This document shows positions 17,480 through 26,960 of a stretch of 64,000 nt of DNA, one piece after another. Source of the DNA: Halorarius litoreus (GTDB lineage: Archaea > Halobacteriota > Halobacteria > Halobacteriales > Haloarculaceae); the NCBI RefSeq assembly GCF_024362405.1, contig NZ_CP101454.1, positions 744,001 to 808,000 on the forward strand, given 5' to 3'. Below the pieces are notes generated by a model. The model had not been told where the DNA came from, did no database searches, and was given only the letters and a program-made list of their open reading frames with translations. The translations under genes were made by a program, and so were the position numbers. Position 1 is the first letter of the stretch; each line of letters starts with the position of its first letter.

Positions 17480-18262
17480 ATGGACGACGTGGAGTTCACC
17501 ATCGAGGACGGGGTCGCCGAGGTCACGGTCCACCGCGAGGCGAAGAAAAACGCGATGGAGTCGGCGCTGCGGAAAGAGACCATCGCGCCGTTCGTGCGCG
17601 ACTGTCGAGACGACGACGACGTTCGCGTCCTCGTGTTTCGAACGGGGGGCGACGAGGTGTTCTCGACCGGCGGCGACTTACAGGAGCTACTGGACAACGA
17701 CTTCGACGCGGAGGCCATCAAACGCATCGGCGAGAGCTGGGAGGAGCTGCACTTCCAGCTCGAGAACCTGCGGAAGCCGACCATCGCCGTCGTCGACGGA
17801 CTCGCGCTCGCGGGGGCGGCCAACCTGCTGCTGTACATGGACATCGTCGTCGCGTCGACCGACGCGAAGATCGGCTGGGCGGGCGTCAATCGCGGCATCG
17901 TCGAGTGGTTCAGCTCGACCCGGCTCCAGCACTACATCGGCCCCCGGAAGGCGATGTACTACCTCCTGACGGGCGAGCTCATCGACGCCGCCGACGCCGC
18001 GGAGATGGGGCTCGTGACGACGGCCGTTTCGCCGGCGGACCTCGACGAAACCGTCGACGACATCGTCGACTCGCTCACGAACAAACACCCGGAGACGCTC
18101 GCACGCATGCGAGAAGCGGTGTACCGGAGCATGGAGATGAGCCCGTCCTCGGCGCTGGAGGTGACGAAACGCGACGTGTACGACCTGAACAGCGGCGACC
18201 CACCACTACGAGAGGGCATCGAGGCGTTCCTCGAAGACAGAGACCCGGAGTGGGTCGAGTGA
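17480..18262 (+). CDS. Enoyl-CoA hydratase/isomerase (crotonase) family protein
   Basis: 260-residue crotonase-fold protein acting on CoA thioesters. The oxyanion-hole strands FSTGGDLQEL (61-70) and LAGAANLLLYMDI (110-122) are present. The two Glu residues used by classical hydratases (in GGGCE and QPE) are Asn115 and a Gly, so simple hydration is doubtful. Isomerase, hydrolase or C-C bond reactions of the family are possible. The ATG at 17480 is preceded by TCTAGGTC at 17435-17442. The 3' end meets the acyl-CoA synthetase on the opposite strand after 25 bases. Confidence 0.85.
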   Translation: MDDVEFTIEDGVAEVTVHREAKKNAMESALRKETIAPFVRDCRDDDDVRVLVFRTGGDEVFSTGGDLQELLDNDFDAEAIKRIGESWEELHFQLENLRKPTIAVVDGLALAGAANLLLYMDIVVASTDAKIGWAGVNRGIVEWFSSTRLQHYIGPRKAMYYLLTGELIDAADAAEMGLVTTAVSPADLDETVDDIVDSLTNKHPETLARMREAVYRSMEMSPSSALEVTKRDVYDLNSGDPPLREGIEAFLEDRDPEWVE

Positions 18263-18287
18263 TGGACGAGCGACGGTCGACCGTGAC

Positions 18288-19922
18288 CTAGACCTCCCGA
18301 ACCCGCTCCTCGTCGTCCAGTTCCCACTCCTCGATGTCCTCACGGACGAGCTTCCCGGTCGCACTCCGTGGAAGCTCCCCCGGCGCGACGATGTCGATGT
18401 AGTGTGGAAGCTTGTAGCCAGCGAGCCGGTCACGGAGCAGCGCCATCAGTTCGTCCTTCTCGAGGTCCTCGGGGTGGTTCGTGCTCACGACCGCACGGGG
18501 CACCTCGCCCCACTTCTCGTCCGGGACGCGCACCGTAATCGCGTCCTCGACCAGTTCGTGGCTGATGAGCACTTCCTCGAGCTCTGCGGGATAGATGTTC
18601 TCGCCACCGCTCTTGATGAGGTACTTCCGACGGTTGAGGAAGCTGTAGGTGCCGTCGTCGTGGCGGCGGAAGATGTCCCCAGTCCGAAACCACCCGTTGT
18701 TGAAGTCCTCGCGGTTCGCCTCCGGGTTCTTGATGTACCCGCTGCAGACCGACGGGCCGCGGACCGCGAGTTCGCCGTGGTTGCCGTCGATGTCGTTCCA
18801 GTCCTCGTCGATGAGCTTCATGTCGATGAACGAGGACTCGACCTTGCGGTACTCCTCTTGCCCCGGTCGGACGCCCACGGGAACGTCGTGACCGCCGCTG
18901 AGTGCGTTGTCGTTCTCAGTCGCGCCGTAGGAGTTCTTGAACGGCATGTCGAACTTCTTCGTCACGCGTTCGACCTTCTTCGGATCGACGAGGTCGACCA
19001 GTGCGCCGATGTTGCGCAGTTCGCGGATGTCATCGCGGCCGATGTCGTGTTCCTCGGCGTAGTCGAGGAACTGCTCGACGACGCCCGGCAAGAGGACCAT
19101 CCACGCGATAGGGCTCCCTTCGGAGGTGAGGATGTCGTAGACGCGCTCGACGTCGAAGCTGTCCATCGGGTAGTAGGTGCCGCCGAGCGTCGCGATGGTC
19201 GGGATGAAGTCGGCCGAGATCATGTGGAACATGGGCGGCCAGATGAGCTGGTCGTCGTGCTCTTCGAGCCCGAAGTCGATGATGTTCTTGTACGCCCGCG
19301 CCAGCCAGCAGCGGTGGCTGATGACGACTGCCTTCGGCAAGCCGGTCGTCCCGGAGGTGTTCAACACGACGAGTCCCTGTTCGGGGTCGATACGGCGGTC
19401 GGGCAGCGGCTCGGTCGTCGCCCCCGCCGCGACCAGGTCCTCGTAGTCCAGTTCGTCGTCGTCCGGGTCGTCGAGGAAGACGTACTCGGGGTCGGACTCC
19501 GCGTCCGCATCAAGCCACGCGAGTTTGTCGCGATACTGCTCGGAGACGATCAGGATGTCGGGTTCGACGAGGTCTACGCAGTGGACGAGCTCCTCGCGGT
19601 TGAGCCGCCAGTTCAGCGCCGGGACGAGCCAGCCGCCTTTCGCGCCCGCGTACATCACCTCGGCCACCTCGCCGCGGTTCTCGGCGAGCACCGCGACGGT
19701 CGCCGCCTCCGGCGCACAGCCCCGGTCGAGCAGCGCGTTCGTCAGGCCGTTCACCCGCTCGTTCAGTTCCCGGTAGGTCACCTCTCGGCCGGGCTCGGCG
19801 ATGGCCGTCCGGTCGCCGTACTTCCGGACCGCCTTCCGGAGGAGGTCGCCGACGTTGAACTGGCGCGTCTCGCGGACGAACTGCGCCTGGTCGTCGATGC
19901 CGAGGTCGAAATTGAACTCCAT
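18288..19922 (-). CDS. AMP-forming acyl-CoA synthetase (second of a paralogous pair)
   Basis: 544-residue ANL ligase. The phosphate loop NTSGTTGLPKAVVISH, FRTGDIFRRHDDGTYSFLNR and the C-terminal Lys in RSATGKLVRED show a complete and probably active enzyme. It aligns nearly end to end with the 11.5 kb synthetase. The stop TAG is within GACCTAGA. The start at 19922 follows a CACTTAACA TATA-like box (19948-19956), itself preceded by the CTAG element, so a nearly leaderless transcript is likely. It is divergent from the aldolase. The substrate acid is unknown. Confidence 0.92.
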   Translation of the reverse strand: MEFNFDLGIDDQAQFVRETRQFNVGDLLRKAVRKYGDRTAIAEPGREVTYRELNERVNGLTNALLDRGCAPEAATVAVLAENRGEVAEVMYAGAKGGWLVPALNWRLNREELVHCVDLVEPDILIVSEQYRDKLAWLDADAESDPEYVFLDDPDDDELDYEDLVAAGATTEPLPDRRIDPEQGLVVLNTSGTTGLPKAVVISHRCWLARAYKNIIDFGLEEHDDQLIWPPMFHMISADFIPTIATLGGTYYPMDSFDVERVYDILTSEGSPIAWMVLLPGVVEQFLDYAEEHDIGRDDIRELRNIGALVDLVDPKKVERVTKKFDMPFKNSYGATENDNALSGGHDVPVGVRPGQEEYRKVESSFIDMKLIDEDWNDIDGNHGELAVRGPSVCSGYIKNPEANREDFNNGWFRTGDIFRRHDDGTYSFLNRRKYLIKSGGENIYPAELEEVLISHELVEDAITVRVPDEKWGEVPRAVVSTNHPEDLEKDELMALLRDRLAGYKLPHYIDIVAPGELPRSATGKLVREDIEEWELDDEERVREV

Positions 19923-19948
19923 ATGTCGGTTCGAACGCGAGAGCCGCT

Positions 19949-19972
19949 GTTAAGTGTTCGTCAATCTAGGTC
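19949..19972 (-). promoter_or_regulatory. Promoter of the second acyl-CoA synthetase with CTAG upstream element
   Basis: On the minus strand: GACCTAGATTGAC, then a short gap, then CTTAACAG. CTAG is at 19966-19969 and the TATA element at 19949-19954. The 11-base GTCAATCTAGG is identical to the copy at 5280-5290. The element is also upstream of the divergent aldolase gene, whose ACAGTTTAGAC box lies near 19988-19998, so one site could serve both promoters. Regulation is inferred. Confidence 0.45.
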
Positions 19973-20021
19973 GTGAGCGACCCCCACTACAGTTTAGACG
20001 AACTCGCCCGTCTGCCCCGAT

Positions 20022-20795
20022 ATGGACGAGCGCCTGCGAGCTGCGTTTCGAGCGCGAGAGCCGGTAGTCGGTTCCTGGATACTCATCGGGCACCCGACCA
20101 TCGCCGAGGTGACGGCCGGCCTCGGGTTCGACTTCGTCGTACTGGACACCGAACATCCGTCGTATTCGCTCGAGACGCTCGACACGATGATTGCGGGGGT
20201 GGCGGCTGCCGACGGCGACGCCCGGCCCATCGTCCGGGTCCCGCTCGACGAGCGCAACCGGATCACGCGCGTCCTCAACATGGGGGCCGGCGGCATCCTC
20301 TTTCCCGTCATCGAGACGGCCGAGCAGGCGCGGGAAGCAGCCGCGGCGACGGCCTACCCACCGGAGGGCACCCGGACGATTGCGCCCGGTCGCGGTTCCA
20401 ACTACCTCCAGAACTTCGAGACGTACGTCGAGACTGCCAACGACGCCATCGTGACCATCGTGATGATCGAGACCGAACAGGGCGTCGAGAACGCGGCCGA
20501 CATCGCGGCCGTCGACGGCGTTGACGCGATACTCGTCGGGCACGAAGACCTCTCGGCGAGCCTCGGCGTGTTCGCCCAGTGGGAGCACGAGCGCCTCCAG
20601 TCGGCCATCGACCGGGTCATCGGGGCCGCCCACGACAACGGGACGGCGGTGGGCCGGGTGACGCCGGACTCCGAAGCGATCACGGCCACGCTCGACCGCG
20701 GGTTCGACTTCCTCATCACGGGCGTCGACCTCTGGCAGCTCACGCAGATGGGCCAGCGCGCGAAAGCCGAGTTCGACGCCGCGGTCGACCGGTGA
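20022..20795 (+). CDS. HpcH/HpaI-family aldolase
   Basis: 257-residue TIM-barrel class II aldolase, which cleaves or forms a C-C bond with pyruvate-type enolates. Seen: VGSWILIGHPTIAEVTAGLG, VVLDTEHPSYSLETLDTM, the metal-binding Glu in MIETEQGVEN and the Asp of VGHEDLSASLGVF, all in family order. A TATA-like CAGTTTAGA lies about 30 nt before the ATG at 20022. Followed 88 bases later by an Ldh2-type dehydrogenase and then a 2-oxoacid dehydrogenase, it probably releases pyruvate or another 2-oxoacid plus an aldehyde. Confidence 0.9.
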   Translation: MDERLRAAFRAREPVVGSWILIGHPTIAEVTAGLGFDFVVLDTEHPSYSLETLDTMIAGVAAADGDARPIVRVPLDERNRITRVLNMGAGGILFPVIETAEQAREAAAATAYPPEGTRTIAPGRGSNYLQNFETYVETANDAIVTIVMIETEQGVENAADIAAVDGVDAILVGHEDLSASLGVFAQWEHERLQSAIDRVIGAAHDNGTAVGRVTPDSEAITATLDRGFDFLITGVDLWQLTQMGQRAKAEFDAAVDR

Positions 20796-20883
20796 GCGGT
20801 TCCGATCTAGGTGAGACGGCGAGCCACCTACAGCGCCGGTCCGAGACCAACTGTTATTGTACGGGTCATCGTCTGTCCGCGAA

Positions 20884-22005
20884 ATGACGACCGTAGAGCC
20901 AGCGGAGTTGCGGACGTTCGCGACCCGATTGCTCGCCGACCTCGGCGCACCGGACGACGTGGCTGAGATGGTCGCAGCCTCGCTCGTCGACGCCGACCTG
21001 AAGGGCCACACGTCCCACGGCGTCCTTCGGATTCCCACCTACCAGGACATGATCGACGACGACGCGCTCGTCCCCGACGAAACACCGGCCATCATCCGGG
21101 AGGACGAGACCACAGCCGTCGTCGACGGACGGTTGGCCTACGGACAGGTCGTGGGTCGCCTAGCCACCCACGTCCTGGTCGAGAAAGCCCACCGGGCTGG
21201 GCTGGCTGCCGTCGGCATCAGGAACGGGACGCACCTCGGACGGATGGGCGAGTGGGCGGAACGCGCCACGGAGGACGGGCTCATCTTTTCGTCGTTCGTC
21301 CACTCCTCGGGCGGGGGGCTCGTCACGGCGCTCGCCGGGACCGCAGACAGAACGTTCTCGACGAACCCCGTCACCTACGGCGTGCCGACGTTCGACCGCC
21401 TCCCGTTCCCGCTCGTCCTCGACATGGCGAGTTCGCAGGTCGCACACGGGAAGATTCAGGAGTACGAGGCTGCGGGCCGCACCCTGCCGGGCGAATGGGC
21501 GCTGTCACCCGACGGCGAGCCGCTGACCGACCCGGAAGAACTCAGCGAGTTCCAGGAAGCCGAAGACTGGGGTGCGCTCCGACCCCTCGGGGGGACGACG
21601 GCCGGCTACAAGGGAACGGGACTGGCGGTCATCGTCGAGATGCTGGCAGGCCTGCTCGGCGGCGGGCCGGTCATCGGCCAACGGGACCCGAGTTCGTGGT
21701 TCTCCAACGGGGCGACGTTCCTCGCCATCGACCCCGAACGCTTCAGCGACCGGGCGACGATGGCGGCGAAAGTCGAGTCGATGGCGACGCAGTTCCGCGC
21801 GGCCGAATCGCTCCCGAACGTCCCGGTCGGCGATGGGGCTCGGGGCGACGACCCACTGTTACCAGGCGAAGCCGAGTACCTGACCGCACAGGAGCGGGCC
21901 GACGGCGGCGTCCCCCTCCCCGAGCGCGTGGTCGAGGCGCTGACGGCGGTGGCCGCCGACCTGGATATCGAGCCGCCGTTCGACGACGCGGCGGCCAACA
22001 GTTAA
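20884..22005 (+). CDS. Malate/L-lactate dehydrogenase family (Ldh2) NAD(P)-dependent oxidoreductase
   Basis: 373-residue member of the Ldh2/MdhB family, distinct from Rossmann-type LDH. The signature DADLKGHTSHGVLRIPTYQ (residues 39-57) contains the catalytic His. Further family blocks are LVLDMASSQVAHGKIQEY and GYKGTGLAVIVEMLAGLLGG. It would interconvert a 2-oxoacid and a 2-hydroxyacid (or an imine and an amine). A TTATTGTAC box at about 20850-20858 supports the ATG at 20884. A CTAG element is at 20807-20810. Together with the aldolase and the E1/E2 genes it forms a 2-oxoacid-handling block. Confidence 0.9.
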   Translation: MTTVEPAELRTFATRLLADLGAPDDVAEMVAASLVDADLKGHTSHGVLRIPTYQDMIDDDALVPDETPAIIREDETTAVVDGRLAYGQVVGRLATHVLVEKAHRAGLAAVGIRNGTHLGRMGEWAERATEDGLIFSSFVHSSGGGLVTALAGTADRTFSTNPVTYGVPTFDRLPFPLVLDMASSQVAHGKIQEYEAAGRTLPGEWALSPDGEPLTDPEELSEFQEAEDWGALRPLGGTTAGYKGTGLAVIVEMLAGLLGGGPVIGQRDPSSWFSNGATFLAIDPERFSDRATMAAKVESMATQFRAAESLPNVPVGDGARGDDPLLPGEAEYLTAQERADGGVPLPERVVEALTAVAADLDIEPPFDDAAANS

Positions 22006-22030
22006 TCCGCCAGCGCGACATCGAGGAGCC

Positions 22031-22399
22031 ATGACCGGGAACGCCGACCCCGAGGCGGTTCGGAGCTACTACGAGTACGTCGACAGCGAGGCGTACGAGG
22101 CGCTGTTCGACCTGTTCTCGCCAGACATCACCTACGTTCGCTCTGGGCCACGCGAACTGGACGGCATCGACGAACTCCGCGAGTTCTACCTGCAGGAACG
22201 ACCGCTCAGGGGCGAACACACGGTCGATGACCTGCTCGTCGACGGCGACCGCGTCGCCGTCCGTGGCCGCTACGAGGGGAGAAAGCTGACCGACGGCGAG
22301 GAGATAACCTTCGGCTTCGCCGACTTCCTCCGGTTCGACGACGACGGGAAGATCGTCGAGCGAAACACGTTCAACAACATGCTCGCCGAGCAGCTGTAG
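22031..22399 (+). CDS. SnoaL-like/NTF2-fold protein
   Basis: 122-residue cone-fold protein: YYEYVDSEAYEALFDLFSPD, LDGIDELREFYLQERPL and ITFGFADFLRFDDDGKIVE show the NTF2/SnoaL pattern. It is not closely similar to the two other SnoaL-like proteins in the window and is shorter. It begins 25 bases after the Ldh2-type gene with a GAGGAG just before the ATG, so it is probably in that transcript. A ketosteroid-isomerase-like or dehydratase role is possible, but no catalytic residues can be assigned with confidence. Confidence 0.75.
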   Translation: MTGNADPEAVRSYYEYVDSEAYEALFDLFSPDITYVRSGPRELDGIDELREFYLQERPLRGEHTVDDLLVDGDRVAVRGRYEGRKLTDGEEITFGFADFLRFDDDGKIVERNTFNNMLAEQL

Positions 22400-22446
22400 G
22401 CAGCCGGAGACCCGAATTTATGGTCACGTAGTGTGGTGTATGGGCT

Positions 22447-24645
22447 ATGACCACGTGGCACGCGGACCCGCCGCCGGACGGCTATCACCAGCTCCTCGCG
22501 CCCGACGGCACACTGACGGCGGACCCGCCAGACCTTGACGACGCGACCCTGCTCGACCTGTATCGCGTCTTCGTCCAGACCCGCCGGTACGAACAGCAGG
22601 TGAACCGCATGCAGCGGCGGGGTGAGATCAGCGTCGCCGCCGACTCCGTCGGAGAGGAGGCGGTGGGGCTCGGCACCGCCGCCGCGCTCGACGCTGGCGA
22701 CTGGTACTACCCGAGTTACCGCCAGACGTCGGGGCTGTTTCACCTCGGCGTTCGGATGGAGGGGATTCTCGCGAAACTGATGGGGACGGAGCCGGAGACG
22801 CGAAACGACCACCTCCACGTCGACGAGGACGACGCGCCAACGGTGACGGTGACGCCGGGGTCGACGCCGCTGGCGGTCAACGTCGGGAACGCCGTCGGGA
22901 CGGCGATGGTCGACGCCTTCGTCGCCGAGGAGACCGGCGAGGACCCGGAGGCGGTGACGATGGTCTACATCGGCGACGGCGCCACGTCAGAGGGGGATTT
23001 CCACGAGGCGCTGAACTTCGCCGGCGTGTTCGACGCGCCGGTCGTCGTCGTCTGTCAGAACAACCAGTGGGCCATCTCCGTGCCCGCACACCGACAGACC
23101 GCCGCCGAGACGTTCGCACAGAAGGCCGAGGCGCACGGCGTTCCACACACGCGCGTCGACGGCAACGACGTGTTCGCCGTCTACGAGGCTGCGACGACGG
23201 CCGTCGACCGGGCTCGCTCGGGAGGCGGGCCGACGCTCATCGAGGCGGTGACCTACCGGCGAACGGACCACAACACCGCCGACGACCAGTCCGTCTACCG
23301 TGACGAGACGGCGACCGCCGACTGGGAAGCACGCGACCCCGTCGACCGGTTCGAGACGTACCTGCGCGAGCGTGGCCTGCTCGACGACGAGACCGTCGAG
23401 CGAATCACGACCGACGTGGACGCGCGCATCGCGGACGCGGTGGCCGCTGCACGCGCCGTCCCGCGGTCGGACCCGATGGAGATGTTCGAACACCACCTCC
23501 ACGACGAGGGGTGGAGCCATCGGCGCCACCGCTGGGAACTCCAGCAAGAGCTCGACGGCGAGAACCCGTTTGCCGACCACGGAGGGACGGGGACGCTCGG
23601 GGCCCGACGGTCGACGACCGACGCGACAGGGGCGAGCGCGGCCGAACCGACCGCGGCCGACGCATCCGAGACCCGAGACCGAACGCTCATCGAAGCCATC
23701 AGAGAGGGCCTAGAGGGCGAACTGGAACGCGACGACACCGTTCGCCTGCTCGGCTACGACATCGGCCCCATCGGCGGGGTGTTCCGGACGACAGAGGGGC
23801 TCTACGACCGCTTCGGCCCGACCAGGGTGGTCGACACGCCGCTGTCGGAGAACGCGCTCGTGGGGACGGCCGTCGGGATGGCGATGCGTGGCGAGCGACC
23901 GGTCGTCGAGATTCAGTTCATGGGCTTTCTCTATCCGGCGTTCGGCCAGCTCCAGTACACGCTCGCGAAGATGCACGAGCGAACCGCTGGTGCGTTCGAC
24001 GTGCCGGTGACGCTCAGAGTGCCCTACGGCGGCGGCATCAAAGCCAGCGAGTTCCACTCCGAGTCGACAGAGACGTATCTCGTCCACACCCCGGGCGTTC
24101 GCGTGGTCGTCCCGTCGACGCCCGCCGACGCGAAGGGCCTCCTCGCCGCGAGCATCCGGTGTGACGACCCTGTCGTCTTCCTCGAACCCAAGCGCCGCTA
24201 CCGGGGGCGCCGAGAACCCGTGCCGGTGGCGGCGACCCCGGTCCCGCTGGACGAGGCGCGGACGGTCCGGACGGGGACGGACGTGACCCTGCTCGCGTGG
24301 GGCGCGATGGTCCAGCCGGCGGTCGAAGCGGCCGACGCCGTCGACGCCGACGTGGAGGTGCTGGACCTGCGAACGCTCTCGCCGCTCGACGTCGAGACGA
24401 TTCTGGCGTCCGTCAGAAAGACGGGCCGATGTGTCGTCCTGCACGAGGCGCGTCGCACGGCGGGGCTCGGAGCAGAGCTCGCCGCGCTGGTGGCGGAGTA
24501 CGCCACCGACCGGCTGAAAGCGCCCGTCAAGCGAGCGACGGGGTTCGACGTCCACTTCCCCGGCCATCAGGTCGAGGATGACTACCTGCCGGACGCAACC
24601 AGAGCACGAAACGCCATCGAGGCGGTGATGGACTATGCCTACTGA
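22447..24645 (+). CDS. 2-oxoacid dehydrogenase E1, alpha and beta subunits fused
   Basis: 732-residue ThDP-dependent decarboxylase/dehydrogenase component. Residues 1-376 are E1alpha, with the ThDP/Mg motif [18 protein letters not shown] from 176 and QNNQWAIS at 204-211. A Thr/Ala/Gly-rich linker spans about 377-410. Residues 411-732 are E1beta, with [20 protein letters not shown] and a C-terminal transketolase-like domain. Separate pdhA/pdhB-type genes are the common arrangement, so the fusion is notable. A GAATTTATGG box at 22413-22422 supports the ATG at 22447. The E2 gene overlaps its end by 11 bases. Substrate (pyruvate, branched or aromatic 2-oxoacid) is undecided; no E3 gene is present here. 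Confidence 0.93.
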   Translation: MTTWHADPPPDGYHQLLAPDGTLTADPPDLDDATLLDLYRVFVQTRRYEQQVNRMQRRGEISVAADSVGEEAVGLGTAAALDAGDWYYPSYRQTSGLFHLGVRMEGILAKLMGTEPETRNDHLHVDEDDAPTVTVTPGSTPLAVNVGNAVGTAMVDAFVAEETGEDPEAVTMVYIGDGATSEGDFHEALNFAGVFDAPVVVVCQNNQWAISVPAHRQTAAETFAQKAEAHGVPHTRVDGNDVFAVYEAATTAVDRARSGGGPTLIEAVTYRRTDHNTADDQSVYRDETATADWEARDPVDRFETYLRERGLLDDETVERITTDVDARIADAVAAARAVPRSDPMEMFEHHLHDEGWSHRRHRWELQQELDGENPFADHGGTGTLGARRSTTDATGASAAEPTAADASETRDRTLIEAIREGLEGELERDDTVRLLGYDIGPIGGVFRTTEGLYDRFGPTRVVDTPLSENALVGTAVGMAMRGERPVVEIQFMGFLYPAFGQLQYTLAKMHERTAGAFDVPVTLRVPYGGGIKASEFHSESTETYLVHTPGVRVVVPSTPADAKGLLAASIRCDDPVVFLEPKRRYRGRREPVPVAATPVPLDEARTVRTGTDVTLLAWGAMVQPAVEAADAVDADVEVLDLRTLSPLDVETILASVRKTGRCVVLHEARRTAGLGAELAALVAEYATDRLKAPVKRATGFDVHFPGHQVEDDYLPDATRARNAIEAVMDYAY

Positions 24646-25906
24646 CCCGACGCGCTTCGAGTTCCCGCTGCCGGACGTCGGCGAGGGGACCACCGAGGCA
24701 GAACTCCTCGAGTGGCACGTCGCCCCCGGCGACGACGTCGCGGAGGACGACCCGCTGTGTACGGTCGAGACCGACAAGGCAGTCGTCGAAATCACCTCGC
24801 CCTGCCCCGGGACGGTCACGGCACTGCACGGCGACCCGGGTGACGTCTGTGTGGTCGGTGCGATTCTCGCAGTTATCGAGACGACCGAGCCACCCCAGCA
24901 CATCGGCGAGACGGCGCCAGTCGAGGCCGACACAGGGGAGGACCGAGTCGACGAGTCGTCGGTCGAGCCACCGAACCCGGTGAAGCCAGACGACACACCG
25001 CCGGTCGAGACGGAAGACCACACACCGTCGGCCGAAGCGGACCGAGTCTTCGCCGCACCGAGCACGCGGCGATACGCTCGCGAACAGGGCGTCGACATCA
25101 CGCGCGTCGCCGGGTCCGGCCCCAACGGTCGTGTCCTGCGGGCGGACATCGACGCCCACAGTGCGTCGGCCGAGCAGCCACCCCGTTCGGCGGGCGACGA
25201 GCGCCGAGAGGTGGTCAGACGCCCGCTGTCACCGACTCGCCGGACCATCGCGGAAAACATGGTGCAGTCGCGTCGCGAGATTCCCCACGCGACCTCCGTG
25301 TTCGAGGCCGACGCGGAGGCGCTGGTGGCAGCGAAAGAGCGCCTCGACGCCGAACACGACGTCCACGTCACCTACACGCCGCTGTTTCTGAAGGCCGTGG
25401 TCGCCGGACTGCAGGCGGTGCCGGTCATGAACGCCGAACTGGACAGCGAGACCGACGAGGTGCTCGAAAAGCGGTTTTACAACGTCGGTGTGGCCATCCA
25501 CACCGACCACGGGCTGCTCGTCCCCGTCATCGAGGACGTCGACGAGAAGTCGGTCGTCGACCTGGCCGTCGAACTCGAGTCGCTCGTCGAGCGGGCGCGC
25601 GACCGCTCGCTCACACCCGCAGCGTTCACGGACGGCACGTTCACGCTGACGAACACCGGGAGCCACGGCGGCCACAGCCTGTTCGGCACCCCGATAATCA
25701 ACCCGCCACAGACGGGCATCCTCGGCGTCAGCGGCATCCGGAACGAGCCGGTCGCCGTCGACGACCGGACCATCGCCGTCCGCAAGCGCCTGTACCTCTC
25801 GCTGTCGTACGACCACCGGCTCGTCGACGGCGTCACCGCTGGGGAGTTCATGGAACGGGTCATCGACCGTATCGAGTCCCCTGAGAAGCTGGTTCGCGAG
25901 CGGTAG
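24635..25906 (+). CDS. 2-oxoacid dehydrogenase E2 (dihydrolipoamide acyltransferase)
   Basis: 423-residue acyltransferase core of the multienzyme complex. One N-terminal lipoyl domain carries the attachment Lys48 in [11 protein letters not shown] Pro/Glu/Thr-rich linker follows, then the peripheral-subunit-binding domain ([17 protein letters not shown], then [11 protein letters not shown]) and the catalytic domain ending in SYDHRLVDG, with His394 and Asp398. It overlaps the fused E1 gene by 11 bases, so E1 and E2 are translationally linked. Lipoylation could be supplied by one of the two LplA-like proteins in the window. The E3 partner must come from elsewhere in the genome. Confidence 0.94.
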   Translation: MPTDPTRFEFPLPDVGEGTTEAELLEWHVAPGDDVAEDDPLCTVETDKAVVEITSPCPGTVTALHGDPGDVCVVGAILAVIETTEPPQHIGETAPVEADTGEDRVDESSVEPPNPVKPDDTPPVETEDHTPSAEADRVFAAPSTRRYAREQGVDITRVAGSGPNGRVLRADIDAHSASAEQPPRSAGDERREVVRRPLSPTRRTIAENMVQSRREIPHATSVFEADAEALVAAKERLDAEHDVHVTYTPLFLKAVVAGLQAVPVMNAELDSETDEVLEKRFYNVGVAIHTDHGLLVPVIEDVDEKSVVDLAVELESLVERARDRSLTPAAFTDGTFTLTNTGSHGGHSLFGTPIINPPQTGILGVSGIRNEPVAVDDRTIAVRKRLYLSLSYDHRLVDGVTAGEFMERVIDRIESPEKLVRER

Positions 25907-25947
25907 CGCACAGCTGCCGGGCGCTTCGTCGCGTGGCAGTCGTCTCT

Positions 25948-25976
25948 CGGGCGGCCGGGGTGACACCGGCCGCCCG
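25948..25976 (+). terminator. Perfect 11-bp GC hairpin after the E2 gene
   Basis: CGGGCGGCCGG (25948-25958) pairs with CCGGCCGCCCG (25966-25976) around a seven-base loop. It lies between the E2 stop and the MaoC start, immediately upstream of the CGTTTAAGG box of the next gene. There is no T-run, so it could be a structural terminator, a processing site or a dyad operator for the MaoC promoter. Confidence 0.4.
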
Positions 25977-26014
25977 GACACACGTTTAAGGCGATGACCT
26001 CCAACAGTTCACGC

Positions 26015-26473
26015 ATGGTAGCGACCGAGCTAGAAGGAACCGAGATTCCCAGCGGGGAGTTCGGCGTCGAGGGGTGGAAGGCGTACCTCTGGGCCGACGC
26101 GACCCGTGACGAGGAAGCCGCGTTTCGATACGACGAGGACGCCGAAGCCGTCGGCGAGCCGGGCCAGCTCGTCCCGCACTCGATGTGCCAGCACATTGTC
26201 TTCGAGGCCACCGGCGGCATCGAGGCGACGATGAGCCGCCTCACCGACGACTGGAAGAGCGGGGCCGCACTCGGCGGCCTACGCGTCGAATTCCACGCAC
26301 CCATCGAGACCGGGACGACCCTCACCGTCGACGGCGCGATTACCAGCGTCGTCGAGAAGGAGGGCTCGTCCGGGGGCCTCACCATCGTCACCCACGAGTA
26401 CGCCGTCTCCACGCCCGACGGCGACGCAGTGTACGACCTCGAAGCCGACATGGTGCTGCTGGAGGACCTCTGA
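26015..26473 (+). CDS. MaoC-like hot-dog dehydratase subunit (non-catalytic-type partner)
   Basis: 152-residue hot-dog protein: WKAYLWADATRDEEAAFRYD near the start and VEFHAPIETGTTLTVDGAIT in the middle resemble the N-terminal FAS1-like dehydratase family. It lacks the DxxxxH active-site motif found in the following gene, so the two probably form a heteromeric enoyl-CoA hydratase. The ATG at 26015 is leaderless behind a CGTTTAAGG box (25982-25990). It is clearly paralogous to the 152-residue protein at 45.2 kb, as its downstream partner is to the one at 45.6 kb, so the pair has been duplicated as a unit. Confidence 0.82.
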   Translation: MVATELEGTEIPSGEFGVEGWKAYLWADATRDEEAAFRYDEDAEAVGEPGQLVPHSMCQHIVFEATGGIEATMSRLTDDWKSGAALGGLRVEFHAPIETGTTLTVDGAITSVVEKEGSSGGLTIVTHEYAVSTPDGDAVYDLEADMVLLEDL

Positions 26474-26474
26474 G

Positions 26475-26888
26475 ATGCGGTTCGACGACCTCTCGGTCGG
26501 TGACGAACTGGTCCGAACCGTCGAGGACCTGCGCGGCGACGACATGAAGCTGATCGCCGCCCTCTTGCAGGACCCGTATCCCCCCCACTACGACCCGCGT
26601 CGGGCCGAGGAGTTGGGCTACCCCGGGCTACTGAACCAGGGGCCGGCGAACCTCGCGTACATGCTCCAGCCCATCGTCCGGGAGCTCGGTGCGCCGTCGG
26701 ACCTCGCGAGCTTCGACACACGCTTTCACGACATGGTGTTCGAAGACGAGACCGTCACCGTTACCGCCACGGTCGAGGAGAAACGCCCGGCCGACGACGA
26801 CGGCCTCGTCGAGTTCAGTGTCGTGCTCGCGAAGGAGAACGGTGAGACCGCCGTCGACGGGACGGTGACGGCACGGTTCAGCGACTAA
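26475..26888 (+). CDS. MaoC-like enoyl-CoA hydratase subunit (catalytic-type partner)
   Basis: 137-residue hot-dog protein with the MaoC/R-hydratase active-site pattern LLQDPYPPHYDPRRAEELGY, in which the Asp and His of the DxxxxH motif are retained, followed by LLNQGPANLAYM. It starts one base after the preceding stop, so it is cotranslated with the first subunit. Expected reaction: hydration of a 2-enoyl-CoA, possibly one too bulky for a crotonase because heteromeric MaoC pairs are used for steroid side chains in actinobacteria (ChsH1/ChsH2). The substrate is not evident. Confidence 0.85.
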   Translation: MRFDDLSVGDELVRTVEDLRGDDMKLIAALLQDPYPPHYDPRRAEELGYPGLLNQGPANLAYMLQPIVRELGAPSDLASFDTRFHDMVFEDETVTVTATVEEKRPADDDGLVEFSVVLAKENGETAVDGTVTARFSD

Positions 26889-26960
26889 CCGGTCCGAGCA
26901 CGGCGGCCGATGTGCCACAATCACCCAAGCATTAATGCCCGATTCTCCCGAGTCGGTGGT

